This document shows, piece by piece, positions 15,954-25,200 of a stretch of DNA of 64,000 nt. The notes beneath the pieces were generated by a model. It saw only the letters and a list, made by a program, of their open reading frames with translations. It was not told where the DNA came from and made no database searches. Source of the DNA: Hyphomicrobium sp. (GTDB taxonomy: Bacteria > Pseudomonadota > Alphaproteobacteria > Rhizobiales > Hyphomicrobiaceae); assembly GCA_030148725.1 (NCBI GenBank), contig JASBSU010000009.1, positions 62,001 through 126,000 of the forward strand, in the 5' to 3' direction. The translations under genes were made by a program, and so were the position numbers. Numbering within the stretch: position 1 is the first letter of the stretch; every line of letters starts with the position of its first letter.

Positions 15954-18689
15954 ATGGCGAGTTTTGTTGGCGGTATGCGCATGCGCGCAACCTCCATACC
16001 GACCGGGGGCTCAGGCGAAAACGGCGCCAGCACTCTGCGTGGAGAAGCGGCCTCGCATCCCGTTGATCGCGTCAAGCGTTATGCCGCGACGACGACCGTC
16101 GCCGTCGCAGCTCTCGCGGCATCCGGGTACGTAACCCTGCATCTCGCAATGCATCGCATGGGCCCGCCACCCATTGAGCTCACTGCGTCCGTGCAGCCAA
16201 CGGCGTCCGCACCGACGCCTCCGAACCCGATGGTCCCGACGCTCGATCCCGACGCCGTCGATCAGCGCTATCTCGCCATGCTCTTCGCGTTCGAGGACAG
16301 ACGCTTTTATTCGCACTACGGCGTCGACCCCTTCGGGATCGCACGCGCGGCGCGTGATCTTTTCGTCAACGGTCGCATCGTCACCGGCGGCTCGACCATC
16401 ACGATGCAGGTGGCGCGCCTCATCGACAACAACTACCAGCGCCGCCCGTCCGTGAAGGTACGGCAGATTCTGCGCGCCATGCAGCTCGAGCGCGATCTCA
16501 CGAAAAAGCAGATCCTCGGTCTTTATCTCGCGCTGGCGCCGTTCGGTGGCCGGACCAAGGGCGTGCGCGCAGCGGCGATGAAGTTCTTCGGCAAGGATCC
16601 GCGCAACCTCACGATCGCCGAGGCCGCGCTGCTCGTCGCGCTCCCTCAGGCACCCGAGGCCCGACGCCTCGACCGCGATGCGGCTGCCGCGCTCCGCGCC
16701 AGGAACTTCGTTCTCGACCGGGTCGCCAGTGTTGGCGTCCTCACCGCCGCCGAGGCCGAGTTGGCCAAACGTGAACCCCTGACACCAGAGAGTTCCATCA
16801 TGCCCCCAATCCCAGAGCACAAGCCCTCCTCGTTCCAGGTTGCCGGTCTCTTTGCGGGCCTGACGCTCGGCATGAACGTCGTAGCCGGGTCTGCGGCGGC
16901 AACGACCATCGAGCCGCAGCGAGCGCACTTCGTCGGTTCCGGCGAGCAGGTCGTGCTCGACGTGCGTCGCAAGCTTCTCGGCGCGCAGCCCGCAGGAACG
17001 CATCAAGATGATCGCGATGCGCTTTGGATGTTCTATGCCTCGCGCAATGAGCCGGTATGGACGTCGAAACGCGGCTGGACACCGAAGGCCGCCGCCCTGA
17101 TCGAGGAAATCCGCAAAGCGGATGACTGGGGCCTCGACGCCGCAGACTTCACCATCCCGGATATGCAGACAGCCTCGACCGCCGGCACCCCAGTTCCCGA
17201 GCGCCAGCTCGTCGATGCCGAAACCGCCCTTTCGCTTGCCGCTTTGAAGTATGCCCGCTACGCGCGTGGAGGACGTATCGCCGATCCCGCGACGCAGCTC
17301 AGCTCTTACCTCGATCGCAAACCGCAGGTTAAACCGCCGTTCCTCGTCATTTCCGACCTCGCGACGTCACACGCGCCCGACGCGCTGCTGCGCCGGATGC
17401 ATCCGCAGAACGAGCAGTTCGCCAAGCTGCGCGAGCAGTATCTGACGCTTCGTCAATCGGGGGGCGATGCCCCAGTCAACATCCCACCCGGCAACAAGCT
17501 GCGTCCGGGAACCACCGATCCGACCATCGCGCTGATACGCGAACGGCTTCGCGTACCTGCATCTGCCGGCGAGGACGCGAATCTCTATGACGACCAACTT
17601 GTCGATGCCGTGAAGCGCTTCCAGACCAAGCGCGGTATCGAGCCGGCCAACGGAACCATCACAGCCAAGACGCGCCGCGCGCTTAGTGAAGGACAGAAGG
17701 TCAGCCCCGAGACATTGCTCGCCAACATGGAGCAGTGGCGCTGGATGCCGGACGATCTCGGCCACGCATATGTTTGGGTCAGCATTCCCGAGTTCACCGT
17801 CAGCGTCGTGAAGGATGGACAAACCGTCCACACCGAGCGCGTGATCACGGGTGAGACAAAGATGCAAACGCCGGTCTTCTCGGAAGACTTGAAGACGATC
17901 TACTTTCACCCGCGCTGGATCGTCCCCAACAGCATCAAGGTGAAGGAGATCGGCCCCGCGATTGCGCGCGGCAAGCGCCGCGACATGGTCGTGATGCGCA
18001 ACGGCAAGGTCATCAAGCCGAGCACCGTCAACTGGTACAAGGCCGACATCCGAAACTACGATGTCTTTCAGCCGTCGGGTCCCGGCAACGCCCTCGGCGA
18101 GATGAAGTTCACCTTCCCCAATAAGCACATGGTCTATCTGCACGACACGCAGAGCAAGGGCCTGTTCAGCTCCGAGCAGCGCACGTTCAGCCACGGATGC
18201 GTGCGCGTGCGCAATCCCCAGCGTCTGGCTGAGGTCCTGCTCGACATCGACAAAGGCTGGACGCCCGAGGAGGTAACCCGCCTCGTGAAGGTGAAAGGCA
18301 ATCCGGAGGAGAACGCCGTCGATCTCAACGATCACATCCCGGTTCACCTCACCTACTTCACCGCCCGCGTCGACGAGGATGGAGACGTCATCACTTCCAA
18401 AGACGTCTACGGCCACGAAAAGCGGATTACCCAGGCCCTGCAAGGCAAGTGGGACAGCATCGACAAAGGGCCAGACCACCTCGCACAGGTGGAACTGGCG
18501 CGGCGGCTCGATGATGCAGACAACGCCAAGCCGAGGAACAGGAGCGCCCGTCGCAGCACGAGCTCCGGCAAGCGCTACGCGACCCGCAGCAACGGCTACG
18601 GTGGAGGTGGTGGCAGCGGATACACGGCGCGCGTGAGCAGCAACGGTTCCTCCGCCAACGATGTCTTCCGCCGCAGCTTCGGCTACTAG
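15954..18689 (+). CDS. GT51 glycosyltransferase / YcbB-type L,D-transpeptidase fusion
   Basis: A 911-residue cell-wall enzyme with two catalytic halves. A membrane anchor lies at about 46-66. Residues about 100-275 are a GT51 transglycosylase of PBP1C type: catalytic E114 in FAFEDRRFYSHYGVD, GGSTITMQ at 145-152, LERDLTKKQILGLYL, APFGGRTKG and LPQAPE. Where a class A PBP would continue with its penicillin-binding domain, residues about 328-500 instead match the YcbB scaffold, about 515-580 a peptidoglycan-binding domain, and about 600-765 a YkuD catalytic domain with SHGCVRV (H747, C749). The tail is Ser/Arg/Gly-rich. Residues 283-316 look like a signal peptide left at the junction. GAGG precedes the ATG. 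It probably polymerises glycan and makes 3-3 cross-links in the periplasm. Confidence 0.9.
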   Translation: MASFVGGMRMRATSIPTGGSGENGASTLRGEAASHPVDRVKRYAATTTVAVAALAASGYVTLHLAMHRMGPPPIELTASVQPTASAPTPPNPMVPTLDPDAVDQRYLAMLFAFEDRRFYSHYGVDPFGIARAARDLFVNGRIVTGGSTITMQVARLIDNNYQRRPSVKVRQILRAMQLERDLTKKQILGLYLALAPFGGRTKGVRAAAMKFFGKDPRNLTIAEAALLVALPQAPEARRLDRDAAAALRARNFVLDRVASVGVLTAAEAELAKREPLTPESSIMPPIPEHKPSSFQVAGLFAGLTLGMNVVAGSAAATTIEPQRAHFVGSGEQVVLDVRRKLLGAQPAGTHQDDRDALWMFYASRNEPVWTSKRGWTPKAAALIEEIRKADDWGLDAADFTIPDMQTASTAGTPVPERQLVDAETALSLAALKYARYARGGRIADPATQLSSYLDRKPQVKPPFLVISDLATSHAPDALLRRMHPQNEQFAKLREQYLTLRQSGGDAPVNIPPGNKLRPGTTDPTIALIRERLRVPASAGEDANLYDDQLVDAVKRFQTKRGIEPANGTITAKTRRALSEGQKVSPETLLANMEQWRWMPDDLGHAYVWVSIPEFTVSVVKDGQTVHTERVITGETKMQTPVFSEDLKTIYFHPRWIVPNSIKVKEIGPAIARGKRRDMVVMRNGKVIKPSTVNWYKADIRNYDVFQPSGPGNALGEMKFTFPNKHMVYLHDTQSKGLFSSEQRTFSHGCVRVRNPQRLAEVLLDIDKGWTPEEVTRLVKVKGNPEENAVDLNDHIPVHLTYFTARVDEDGDVITSKDVYGHEKRITQALQGKWDSIDKGPDHLAQVELARRLDDADNAKPRNRSARRSTSSGKRYATRSNGYGGGGGSGYTARVSSNGSSANDVFRRSFGY

Positions 18690-18694
18690 ACGAC

Positions 18695-18770
18695 GATCAC
18701 TGGTGCCACCGCCAGGAGAGGTCCGGCTGCCAAGTGCAGTCGGGCCTCTGTTCTTCCGGTGGCAATGATC
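18695..18770 (+). terminator. Large nested hairpin after the GT51-LDT gene
   Basis: Three nested stems pair GATCA (18695-18699) with TGATC (18766-18770), TGCCACCG (18704-18711) with CGGTGGCA (18757-18764), and AGAGGTCCG (18717-18725) with CGGGCCTCT (18741-18749, one G-U). It starts 6 nt past the stop codon. There is no clear T-run, so it may be a terminator or an mRNA-stabilising element. Confidence 0.55.
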
Positions 18771-18906
18771 ACAAGCGATAAAAAGGTCAGCGTTTCATTC
18801 GCCAAAGATAAAGTCTGTCCACGGCCTTTCGTTGATTGTATCGCTTGCCCCGTCATCACTGGAGCGCCTGCGCAGTGCAGCCGTTTTTCTGTCGAGTGAG
18901 GACGCA

Positions 18907-19548
18907 ATGTCGAAGAGTGCGTACGGAATGGTGATGGGCGCCGCGGCCCTGTCGGCGTTCTGCTTGGTTCAGCCCGCCAGCGCGCTGACCATGAAGCAAT
19001 GTAGCGAGAAGTATAAAGCCGCTGCCGGCACACCCGCCGCAGCCATGAGCTGGAACGATTTCCGCAAGGCGGAATGCGGCACGGACGCGACGATGGCGGT
19101 GAAGAAGACGAAGGCGCCCGCCGCCAAGGAAGCCAAGACGGCGACCGACCCTGCAACACCGCCTCCGGCCCGGCAGAAGAAGCAGGCCGCGACCGAGCCC
19201 TCCAAGCAGAGCAATGAGGTCAAGGTCAGCGAGAAGGAATGCAGCGTGCGCTATCAGGCCGCGAAGTCCGCCGGCACACTTGGATCGATGACCTGGAACC
19301 AGTTCCGATCCGCCGGATGCCCGCAGACGATCGCCAAGCGCACCGGCGCCATGGCGCCGACCGCCGGCTCCATGTTCCCCACCACCGTCTCCAGAAAGTA
19401 CTCCGGCGAGAGCCCCGGCCGCGCACGCCTTCTCACCTGCCGCGACCAGTACGAGGCCAACAAGGCTGCCGGTATCAGCGAGCCGAAGTGGACCGAGCAG
19501 GGTGGCGGCTACTACAGCGAATGCAACAAGCGCCTGAGCCAGCAGTAA
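18907..19548 (+). CDS. Secreted protein with cysteine-flanked repeats
   Basis: A 213-residue exported protein of unknown function. A signal peptide (MGAAALSAFCLVQPASA) is followed by two clear copies of a module of about 30 residues. The pattern is C-S-x-x-Y-x-A-A ... M-x-W-N-x-F-R-x-A-x-C (KQCSEKYKAAAG... and KECSVRYQAAKSAG...), each bounded by Cys. A divergent third copy sits near the C terminus (LTCRDQYEANKAAG ... YYSECNKRL). A Lys/Ala/Pro-rich linker joins modules one and two. The paired cysteines suggest one disulfide per module in the periplasm. The ATG at 18907 follows GAGGAC; a longer frame is unlikely. Confidence 0.75.
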   Translation: MSKSAYGMVMGAAALSAFCLVQPASALTMKQCSEKYKAAAGTPAAAMSWNDFRKAECGTDATMAVKKTKAPAAKEAKTATDPATPPPARQKKQAATEPSKQSNEVKVSEKECSVRYQAAKSAGTLGSMTWNQFRSAGCPQTIAKRTGAMAPTAGSMFPTTVSRKYSGESPGRARLLTCRDQYEANKAAGISEPKWTEQGGGYYSECNKRLSQQ

Positions 19549-19602
19549 TCCGCATCAACGACTGCCAACTCCGCATCCAAACCAACGAGAGGACAAACGA
19601 CC

Positions 19603-20127
19603 ATGGGCATTCTCGATGAAGTGCTTCAGCAGCTCCAGCAACAACAGGGCAAAGGGCAACCGCAGAACGCGGCCACCGGCGCCGACGGCCAGTCGCCGCT
19701 TCTGGTGATCTTCCAGGAGCTGCTGCTCGGCAAGCCGCAAGGCGCAGACCAACCGGCACCACGTCAGCAGCAGGCCGAGGCGCCGAGAGGCAACGTCTCC
19801 GCCCAGCAGGGCGGCGATCAGGACGCAAGCGGTCTTGGTGGATTGGGCGGCCTCGGCGGACTGCTCGCGCAGCTGCAGCAGTCAGGCCTCGACGACGTCG
19901 TCCGCTCGTGGGTCGGCCCCGGCGAGAACAAGCCGGTCGAGCCAGATGCCCTCGGTGACGCGCTCGGCAAAAAGGCCGTCACCCAGATGGCCGACAAGAC
20001 CGGTTGCAACCCCAACGACCTGCTGGCGCAGCTTTCGAAGGCACTGCCTGGCCTCATCGACAAGCTCACGCACGATGGGCGCATCCCGACGCAGCAAGAG
20101 GTCAGCCAGCGCCTGCGCGGTCAGTGA
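19603..20127 (+). CDS. YidB-family (DUF937) protein
   Basis: A 174-residue protein with a Gln-rich N-terminal half and the YidB/DUF937 C-terminal region. The latter has a GGLGGLGGLLAQLQQSGLDDVVRSWVGPGENKPV block, then LGKKAVTQMADKTG and LLAQLSKALPGLIDKLTHDGR. No biochemical function is established for the family. The ATG follows AGAGGACAAACGACC. It lies 54 nt after the secreted Cys-repeat gene and may be co-transcribed with it; a hairpin terminator follows at 20146-20176. Confidence 0.88.
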   Translation: MGILDEVLQQLQQQQGKGQPQNAATGADGQSPLLVIFQELLLGKPQGADQPAPRQQQAEAPRGNVSAQQGGDQDASGLGGLGGLGGLLAQLQQSGLDDVVRSWVGPGENKPVEPDALGDALGKKAVTQMADKTGCNPNDLLAQLSKALPGLIDKLTHDGRIPTQQEVSQRLRGQ

Positions 20128-20145
20128 AGCCTGAACAATTGCAGG

Positions 20146-20176
20146 AGCCGGCGCCAATAAGCCACTGGTGCCGGCT
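20146..20176 (+). terminator. Hairpin terminator after the YidB gene
   Basis: The arms AGCCGGCGCC (20146-20155) and GGTGCCGGCT (20167-20176) form a 10-bp stem with one G-U pair and an 11-nt loop. TCCAATCTTTC follows. It lies 19 nt past the stop codon. Confidence 0.65.
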
Positions 20177-20530
20177 TCCAATCTTTCACCTGCTGGCCCT
20201 TGAACACGCCCTCTCCCGGCACGATGTGACGGGCTCAGGATGCTCCGAAAGGCCATTTCGCCTTGAGCAACCTGAAAACGGGCGGGCCGAATCAAATCGG
20301 CGCACCACAAATGGGGGGCCGATTTGCGACGGGCATTAACGAAGACTTTACGAAGCCGCTCGCAGGATCAGGCAAATGACTTAGCAATGCGCAATCGTGG
20401 ATTGATCGCTATGCAAGCCGCCACATATTTAAGCCGAAACTATTTAGCTAAACCATTGGCTTGGCGACAGAATGACGCGTCACAGTTCCGTTATGTTGCT
20501 CTGCAGCGTTTCAAGTCCTAGCCTGTGAAT
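20177..20530. other. Intergenic stretch without a recognisable gene
   Basis: About 350 nt with no supported ORF. The part from about 20380 to 20480 is clearly more AT-rich than the surroundings (for example CATATTTAAGC and CTATTTAGC), which suits a promoter region for the small gene that follows. No RNA gene or repeat was recognised. Confidence 0.5.
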
Positions 20531-20878
20531 ATGTATAGAAGCTCGACCAAATCGATCGGCTTTCTTCTGCTCCTCTGGATCGGGATTTTCCTTCCCGTGA
20601 CCGAGTACCAGGTCTCGCACGCCGGCGGCGTGGCCGGCCTCACCGGCATCGCTCTCAGCGCCGAGTCGGAACCTGACTCGAGCGAGCTCGGCAAGACGTC
20701 CAAGACCGACCGCTACAAAGCATCGGTCAGCGTCGACCTCTCCGATTTCACGCTTGTCATCGGCCCCCAGCAGATCGCTCTCAGGAGCGAGACGCTGCAC
20801 GAGACGCCGATTGACCAAGGGTTCGCCTCGCGAGCCTTGCCGCCACAAGAGCGGCCGCCGAACGCCACGCTGGCCTGA
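20531..20878 (+). CDS. Small hypothetical protein with N-terminal membrane segment
   Basis: About 115 residues. A hydrophobic stretch (SIGFLLLLWIGIFLPV) near the N terminus could be a membrane anchor or uncleaved signal. The rest is polar and shows no family motif that I recognise. An in-frame GTG two codons earlier (20525) is an alternative start. It precedes the RND efflux genes by 109 nt on the same strand, so they might be linked. It may be a lineage-specific gene; coding status is only moderately supported. Confidence 0.45.
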   Translation: MYRSSTKSIGFLLLLWIGIFLPVTEYQVSHAGGVAGLTGIALSAESEPDSSELGKTSKTDRYKASVSVDLSDFTLVIGPQQIALRSETLHETPIDQGFASRALPPQERPPNATLA

Positions 20879-20987
20879 TCGGCGTCTGGGCTCACCGCCC
20901 TCCCAACACACTCTTCCCGGAATTCGTCGCTGACCTCGGTGCTGGCATCCGTGCGCGCACCCGATCGAACGACATGACGAGGTAATT

Positions 20988-22214
20988 ATGTTTATCAGCG
21001 CCCCCCGAGCGTCCCTTCTAAGCCGCAGCGCATCTGCTCTCATGTGGCTTTCACCACTGGCTCTTGCCGGTTGTGATGAGCCGACGGCCTCAGCGCAGCA
21101 GCAGACCGCGCCGCCCGAGGTGTCGTACGTCACCGTGCGGCCGCAGCCGATACCATACACACGCGACCTTCCCGGCCGCGTGGCGCCGATGCGAATGGCC
21201 GAAGTGCGGGCCCGTGTCAGCGGACTCGTGACCAAGCGCACCTTCGAGCAGGGCAGCAAAGTCGAGGAAGGCAGCGTCCTCTACACCATCGATCCAGCGC
21301 TTTACGAGGTCGAACTCGCAACGGCCGAAGCCGCATTGGCTCGCTCTGAAGCGAACCTCGTTCTGACCCAGCAGCAGGAGGAGCGGCTCAAGGCGCTGCT
21401 CGCCAAGCAGGCTGCAAGCCAGGCTCAGTATGACGTCGCCGCCGCCGCACATCAGCAGGCGCTGGCCGAGGTCGCGGGCGCAAAAGCGGCGCGTGACCGC
21501 GCTCAGCTCAACCTTGACTACACGAACGTGCGCGCCCCGATCAGTGGCCGTATTGGCCGCGCCATCCTCACCGAAGGTACGCTCCTCGATTCGACCAACA
21601 GCGGCGTTCTCGCAACCATTCAGCAGATGGATCCGATCTACGTCGACATCACCCAGTCCGTCGGCGAATTGAACAAGCTGCGCCGCGATCTCGCCTCAGG
21701 AGAACTGACTCACACGGATAAGAATGCCGCCAACGTCCAGCTCATCATGGAGGACGGCAGCATTTATCCGAACGCCGGGCGCCTTCTCTTCTCCGACGTG
21801 TCCGCCGATCCGAGCACCGGCCAGGTGACGCTGCGTGTGCAGATCCCCAATCCGCAGAACGAGCTGTTGCCGGGCATGTACGTTCGCGCCCGCATCACGC
21901 AGGCCGTCGATTCCGACGCCATCGCACTGCCGCAGCAGGCCATCCAGCGCACCAACGATGGCAAGGCCGAAGTTTGGGTGATCAAGGACGACGACAAGGT
22001 CGCGCTGCAGCCAGTGGAGGTCGGCCCGGTCGTCGACCAGATCTGGCTCATCCGTGACGGCCTGCAGGAAGGCGAGCGCGTCGTCGTCGAAGGCTTCCAG
22101 AAGATTTCCGCCGGCATGAAGGTGACGCCGATCGATCACAACGGCATCGAGCAGCAGGCGAGTGTGCTGCCCACGGCTGCGACTTCGGCGATCAAGGAGG
22201 CACGCGTCCACTGA
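20988..22214 (+). CDS. RND efflux periplasmic adaptor (membrane fusion protein), lipoprotein
   Basis: A 408-residue AcrA/MexA-type adaptor. The signal ends in LALAGC, a lipobox, so it is probably lipid-anchored in the periplasm. Order of domains: beta-barrel/lipoyl N half (VRARVSGLVTKRTFEQGSKVEEGSVLYTIDP), helical hairpin (about 110-175, LTQQQEERLKALLAKQAASQAQYD), lipoyl C half (LDYTNVRAPISGRIGRAILTEG), beta-barrel and membrane-proximal domain. It lies 26 nt upstream of the pump gene, forming an operon. A TolC-type partner is encoded at 56520-58037. No adjacent TetR-type regulator is present, so control is not evident. Confidence 0.95.
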   Translation: MFISAPRASLLSRSASALMWLSPLALAGCDEPTASAQQQTAPPEVSYVTVRPQPIPYTRDLPGRVAPMRMAEVRARVSGLVTKRTFEQGSKVEEGSVLYTIDPALYEVELATAEAALARSEANLVLTQQQEERLKALLAKQAASQAQYDVAAAAHQQALAEVAGAKAARDRAQLNLDYTNVRAPISGRIGRAILTEGTLLDSTNSGVLATIQQMDPIYVDITQSVGELNKLRRDLASGELTHTDKNAANVQLIMEDGSIYPNAGRLLFSDVSADPSTGQVTLRVQIPNPQNELLPGMYVRARITQAVDSDAIALPQQAIQRTNDGKAEVWVIKDDDKVALQPVEVGPVVDQIWLIRDGLQEGERVVVEGFQKISAGMKVTPIDHNGIEQQASVLPTAATSAIKEARVH

Positions 22215-22240
22215 CACGACGGTCCTGGTGACGCCGCCAT

Positions 22241-25200
22241 ATGGCTAGCTTCTTCATCGACAGGCCCATCTTCGCCTGGGTTATTGCGCTGTTCATCTGC
22301 TTGGGAGGCATTCTTGCCCTCCCAAGCCTTCCCGTTGCGCAGTATCCGATCATTGCGCCGCCCTCGATCGCGCTGTCGACGCAGTTCCCTGGAGCCTCGG
22401 TCGAGGATCTCTACACGGGAACGACGCGTCTCATCGAGGACGAGCTCAATGGTGCAGCGAACATCCTGAGCTATGAATCGGCGTCGGACTCGTTCGGCGT
22501 CGTCGAGATCGTCGCCAACTTCCAGCCAGGTACCGACCCGGGATATGCCGGCGTCGAGGTCCAGAACCGACTGAAGCGCGTCGAGGCGCGCCTGCCCGCC
22601 GAAGTCCGCCAGCAAGGCATCCTCGTCGAGGAGGCCTCCGCCGCAACGCTGCAGATCATCACGCTGGTCTCTACGGACGGAACCGTTGACGAGGTCGGCC
22701 TCGGCGACTTCCTCATCCGCAACGTCATCAACGAGATCCGACGTATTCCCGGCGTCGGCCGCGCCACGCTCTATTCCACCGAGCGCGCGCTGCGCATATG
22801 GATCGACCCCGACAAGCTCCGCGGCCTTTCGCTCAACGCCTCCGACGTCACCGACGCGATCACCAAGCAGAACGCACAGATCGCCTCGGGCGCCGTCGGC
22901 GCGCAGCCAAGTCCGTCCGAGCATGCAGTCAACTTCCCCATCGTCGTCAAAGGGCAGATGCGTGCGCCGGAGGAATTCGGCGCCATCGTCCTGCGCGCCA
23001 ACCCCGACGGATCGACGGTCCGCCTGCGCGACGTCGCCCGCATCGAGTTCGGCGGCGACGACTATAAATTCTCGACGCGCCTCAACGGTGGCGAGGCTGC
23101 CGGCATCTCCGTCACGTTGGCACCCGACGGCAACGCGCTCGAAACCGCCAAGGCCATCCGCGCCAAGATGGTCGAGCTGTCGCAGTTCTTCCCGCCGAAC
23201 CTCAAGTGGGACATTCCCTACGACATCACACCCGCCGTCGAAGCCTCGATCGAGAAGGTGATGCACACGCTGATCGAAGCGGTCGTGCTCGTCTTCATTG
23301 TGATGTTCATCTTCCTGCAGAACTTCCGCTACACGCTCATTCCCACCATCGTCGTGCCGATAGCACTGCTCGGCACCTGCATGGTGATGATGCTCGCCGG
23401 CTTCTCCATCAACGTGCTCACCATGTTCGGCATGGTGCTCGCCATCGGCATTCTCGTCGACGACGCCATCGTCGTCGTGGAGAACGTCGAACGCATCATG
23501 AGCAAGGAGGGCCTTTCCCCGAAGGAAGCGACGCGCAAGGCCATGGGCCAGATCACCGGCGCCATCATCGGCATCACGTTGGTGCTGGTCGCGGTGTTCA
23601 TCCCGATGGCGTTCTTCCCCGGCTCGGTCGGTATCATCTACCGCCAGTTCTCGATCGCGATGGTGACGTCGATCGCCTTCTCTGCGTTCCTCGCGCTGTC
23701 GCTGACGCCGGCTCTCTGCGCCACGCTCCTGAAACCGATCGAAAAAGGCCACGCACACGCAAAGGGCGGCGTGTTCGGCTGGTTCAACCGTTTCGTCGCC
23801 CGCATCACCGCTGGTTACGGCCGCGGCGTATCCGCCTTCATCGCCCGCTCCGGCCGCGTGATGATGATCTATGTCGCCATCCTCATCGGGCTCGGCTACG
23901 CGTACATTCGCCTGCCCGAAGGCTTCCTGCCGCTCGAGGACCAGGGCTTCTTCACCGTCGACATCCAAACGCCACCAGGCTCCTCCTTCAACCGCACGCT
24001 CGCCGCGGTGAAGAAGGTGGAGGAACATCTGATGGCGCAGCCCGGCGTCGCCACCGTCACGATGATCAACGGCTACTCGTACTCCGGCCAGGGCCAGATG
24101 ACGTCGCAGGCGTTCGTCACCCTGAAGCCATGGGGCGAGCGTGACGCCGCCAATTCAGCCGCCAATCTCGTCAACGGCACGAACGCCGCGATGGCGAACT
24201 ATCGCGATGCCGTTATCCAGGCGCTCGAACCTCCACCCATCGACAATCTCGGCAACGCATCGGGCTTCAGCCTCCGTCTGCAAGACCGCGCACAGAAGGG
24301 CTACTCGGCCCTCATGGCGGCGCAGGAACAGTTACTCAAGCTCGCCCGCCAGAGCGACGTCGTTCAAAACGTCTACGTCGAAGGCTTGCCCCCTGCCCCG
24401 CAGGCCGAGCTCGTCATCGACCGCGAGAAGGCGATGGCGCACGGCGTCAGCTTCGACGACATCAACAAGACCATCCAGGTGAACCTCGGATCGGTCTACG
24501 CCAACGACTTCCCCAATCGGGGTAAGATGCAGCGCGTCATCGTGCAGGCCGAGGACTTGCAGCGTCTCAACGCCGCCGACCTCCTCAACTACGCCATCAA
24601 GAATGACAAAGGCACGATGGTGCCGATGTCGTCCTTTGCCGAGCTGAAATGGAGTATCGGCCCTGCACAGATCGTCGGCTTCAATGGCTATCAGTCCGTG
24701 CGCTTCACCGGCGAACCCGCGCCTGGCTACACCAGCGGCGACGCCATCGCCGAAATGGAGCGGCTGATGCAGCAGCTCCCAAAAGGCTTCGGCTACACAT
24801 GGACGGGTCAGTCGGAGCAGGAGAAAGCCGCCGGATCGCAGGCGAGCCTGCTGCTCGCGCTATCCGTTCTCATCGTCTTCCTGTGTCTTGCGGCATTGTA
24901 TGAGAGCTGGTCTATCCCGTTCTCGGTGCTGCTCGTCATTCCGCTCGGCGTCGTCGGCGCGCTTGCGGCCGTCTACCTGCGCGACATGCCCAACGACGTC
25001 TACTTCAAGATCGCACTCGTCACCATCATCGGCCTGTCGGCCAAGAACGCGATCCTCATCATCGAATTCGCCAAGGAGATGTGGAAGCCGGGAACCTCCC
25101 TCGTGAAGGCGACGGTGATGGCGGCGCAACAGCGCTTCCGCCCCATCGTCATGACGTCGCTGGCGTTCATTTTCGGCGTCATACCGCTCGCCATTGCCGT

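Noticed and set aside
22136-24028. Long open frame of about 630 codons on the minus strand opposite the RND pump
   Set aside because: It lies wholly opposite a perfect AcrB-family gene, has His/Asp/Glu-rich low-complexity sequence and no family motif. Such frames are common in high-GC DNA.
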